Assembly (NCBI GenBank): GCA_035317605.1
Contig: DATHGT010000067.1
Coordinates: 1 to 5,862 of the forward strand
DNA: 5,862 nt
Origin: DATHGT01 sp035317605
GTDB taxonomy: Bacteria > Methylomirabilota > Methylomirabilia > Rokubacteriales > CSP1-6
Direction of reading: 5' to 3'
Shown here in pieces: positions 4,642 through 5,862 of this stretch. The position numbers and the translations under genes are program-made. Under the pieces are notes generated by a model that ran no database searches, had not been told where the DNA came from, and was given only the letters and a program-made list of their open reading frames with translations. Every line of letters starts with the position of its first letter. Position 1 is the first letter of the stretch.

Positions 4642-5862
4642 TAACAGAGAAAGGGCAGGACGAAGAAGGTGTCGCTGCTCCATCCCGTCGCGGCCTGCAC
4701 CTCGCGACTCCGCGAGAGCCAGCGCTCCGCCTCGTCCTCGTCGCCCCGCTCGATGGCGAGCGTGGCCAGCCCGTCATAGCACGGGAACAGGAGTTGCGGC
4801 TCGCCGACTTCCTCGGCGACGTCCAGCGCCTCCCGGTAGCGCGCGGCGCTCTCGTCGTAGGCGCCTCGGCACTGATGGATCTGGCCCAGGATGATCAGCG
4901 GAATGGGCAGGTGATTGCGCTGGCCGAGCCGGCGGTCGATCTCCACCGCGGCCTCGGCCGCGCGCACGCCGCCGTCGTAGTCTCCCGCCAGCGTGCAGTG
5001 GCCGCCGGCCAGCGTGCAGTGGAGCCACGACTGCTGGAGCTGGTCGCCGATCCGCTGGGCCAGGGCGAGTCCCTCGCGGCAGTACTCGACCGAGCGCGCG
5101 TGGTCCAGGGTGGCGTACATCACGGCCAGGTTCGTGTACGCGCGGCAGGCGACCGCGCCGAGCTGGCGGGCCAGGGCCTGCTCCAGACTCTGAGCCACCA
5201 GCTCGGCGCCGCGCTCGATGTCGCCGGCGCGGGCCAGCGCCACGCCCCAGGTGTTGTAGGCGTGAGAGATCACGTCGCCGGCGCCGAGCTGGCTGCCCAG
5301 GGCGAGCGCGCGCTTGGCCCAGTCGATGGCCTGCTCGTGGTCCCCGAGCCTGAAGTGGATGCGCCCGAATTCCTGGTAGAGCCGCGCGGTCTCGATGGTC
5401 GTGCTGGCCTCGCCGAGGGCCAGCAAGCCGCGCTCGAGGTGGGAGAGCGCGCGCTCCTTGTCGCCCGCGGCCCACGCGGCCACCCCGAGCTTGCGATGCA
5501 GCTCGGCCACGCGCGCCGGCTCGCCGCGGACGGGCTCGTCCCCAAGCGCCGCCCGCCAGTGCTCGCGGGCTTCGTGCAGGGCGCCCTCGGCCCACGCCAC
5601 GTCGCCGAGCTTTTCCAGCACGAGCGCGCGGTCGCCCGCCGGCTGACCCGCGCTCCCGGGTCGTGCTTCGCCGGCGGTCCCGGCGTCGAGGGCGTCCAGC
5701 GCGCGGGCGTAATCGGCGCGCGCGTCCGCGTAGGCGAAGAGGCTCAGCCAGCGGTCGCCGGCCCGCACCAGGAAGCTCACCGCGCGCTCGCGCTCGGCGC
5801 TCCGCGCGTAGTGCTCGGCGATCTGCTGGAGGACGTCGTCGGCGCGCCCGGCGGGCAGCCGC
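4641..5862 (-). CDS. C-terminal TPR region of a large signalling-type protein (N-terminus beyond right edge)
   Basis: The frame is open to the right edge, giving 406 residues ending in LPFLC. An in-frame GTG at 5780 exists but is not the start: the upstream codons continue the same helical pattern (RLPAGRADDVLQQIAEHYAR, then SAERERA). From about residue 78 to 390 there are eight tetratricopeptide-like helix pairs in an exact 40-residue register, with a small residue (Gly or Ala) at positions 86, 126, 166, 206, 246, 286, 326 and 366. Most repeats have Gly seven residues later and Ala or Gly twelve later. An Ala/Gly-rich linker (about 60-78) separates them from an N-terminal helix pair. This layout is common at the C-terminus of class III adenylate cyclases, LuxR/MalT-like ATPases and similar AAA/NTPase signalling proteins, after the ATPase module. 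That N-terminal identity is inference because none of it is visible. It is the most upstream visible gene of the cluster. Confidence 0.88.
   Translation of the reverse strand, partial: RLPAGRADDVLQQIAEHYARSAERERAVSFLVRAGDRWLSLFAYADARADYARALDALDAGTAGEARPGSAGQPAGDRALVLEKLGDVAWAEGALHEAREHWRAALGDEPVRGEPARVAELHRKLGVAAWAAGDKERALSHLERGLLALGEASTTIETARLYQEFGRIHFRLGDHEQAIDWAKRALALGSQLGAGDVISHAYNTWGVALARAGDIERGAELVAQSLEQALARQLGAVACRAYTNLAVMYATLDHARSVEYCREGLALAQRIGDQLQQSWLHCTLAGGHCTLAGDYDGGVRAAEAAVEIDRRLGQRNHLPIPLIILGQIHQCRGAYDESAARYREALDVAEEVGEPQLLFPCYDGLATLAIERGDEDEAERWLSRSREVQAATGWSSDTFFVLPFLC
4987..5022 (-). repeat. 15-base direct repeat with 21-base period inside the TPR gene
   Basis: GCCAGCGTGCAGTGG occurs at 4987-5001 and again at 5008-5022. 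In the protein this gives HCTLAGG followed by HCTLAGD at visible residues 281-294. The spacing is a multiple of three, so the frame is kept, and the 40-residue repeat register is not disturbed. Confidence 0.85.

Noticed and set aside
4031..4894. Plus-strand open frame of 287 codons opposite the redoxin gene
   Set aside because: It is antisense to clear redoxin and TPR genes, is Arg-rich, has no domain pattern, and is best explained by GC codon bias.

Overview
The window is GC-rich bacterial DNA, densely coded and with strong GC bias at third codon positions. It carries no rRNA, tRNA, transposase, phage gene or CRISPR array. Gene content and style (acetolactate-synthase-like thiamine-diphosphate enzymes, a TPR-rich signalling protein, a Val/Pro/His-rich exported protein) fit a soil or sediment proteobacterium-like lineage or Candidatus Rokubacteria. 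That placement is inference only; no marker gene is present.

Layout from left to right. (1) 1-1407, minus strand: a thiamine diphosphate (ThDP) dependent enzyme of the acetolactate synthase/benzoylformate decarboxylase superfamily, cut by the left edge just after its cofactor-binding motif. (2) 1408-1758: a divergent intergenic region of 351 bases with an inverted repeat, a minus-strand terminator-like hairpin plus T-run, and a plus-strand sigma-54-like promoter match. (3) 1759-2202, plus strand: a small exported protein with a V/P/A-rich segment and a His-Gly-rich tail. (4) 2203-2319: a convergent intergenic region with two strong hairpins. (5) 2320-5862, minus strand: a tightly packed three-gene cluster transcribed right to left. 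It consists of the C-terminal TPR part of a large protein (cut by the right edge), a peroxiredoxin-like thiol protein, and a second, distantly related ThDP enzyme.

In the right-hand cluster the gaps are 13 and 10 bases, and each downstream Shine-Dalgarno sequence overlaps the stop codon of the gene before it. The three genes are therefore very probably co-transcribed and translationally coupled. The two ThDP enzymes share superfamily motifs but differ clearly in sequence, so they look like members of different subfamilies rather than a recent duplication. No acetolactate synthase regulatory subunit (IlvN/IlvH) is next to either, which argues against a simple role in branched-chain amino acid synthesis; the substrates cannot be read from the sequence. 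Most of the window is ordinary. The parts most worth a second look are the regulatory architecture at 1527-1672, the redox protein-ThDP enzyme pairing, and the His-rich exported protein.
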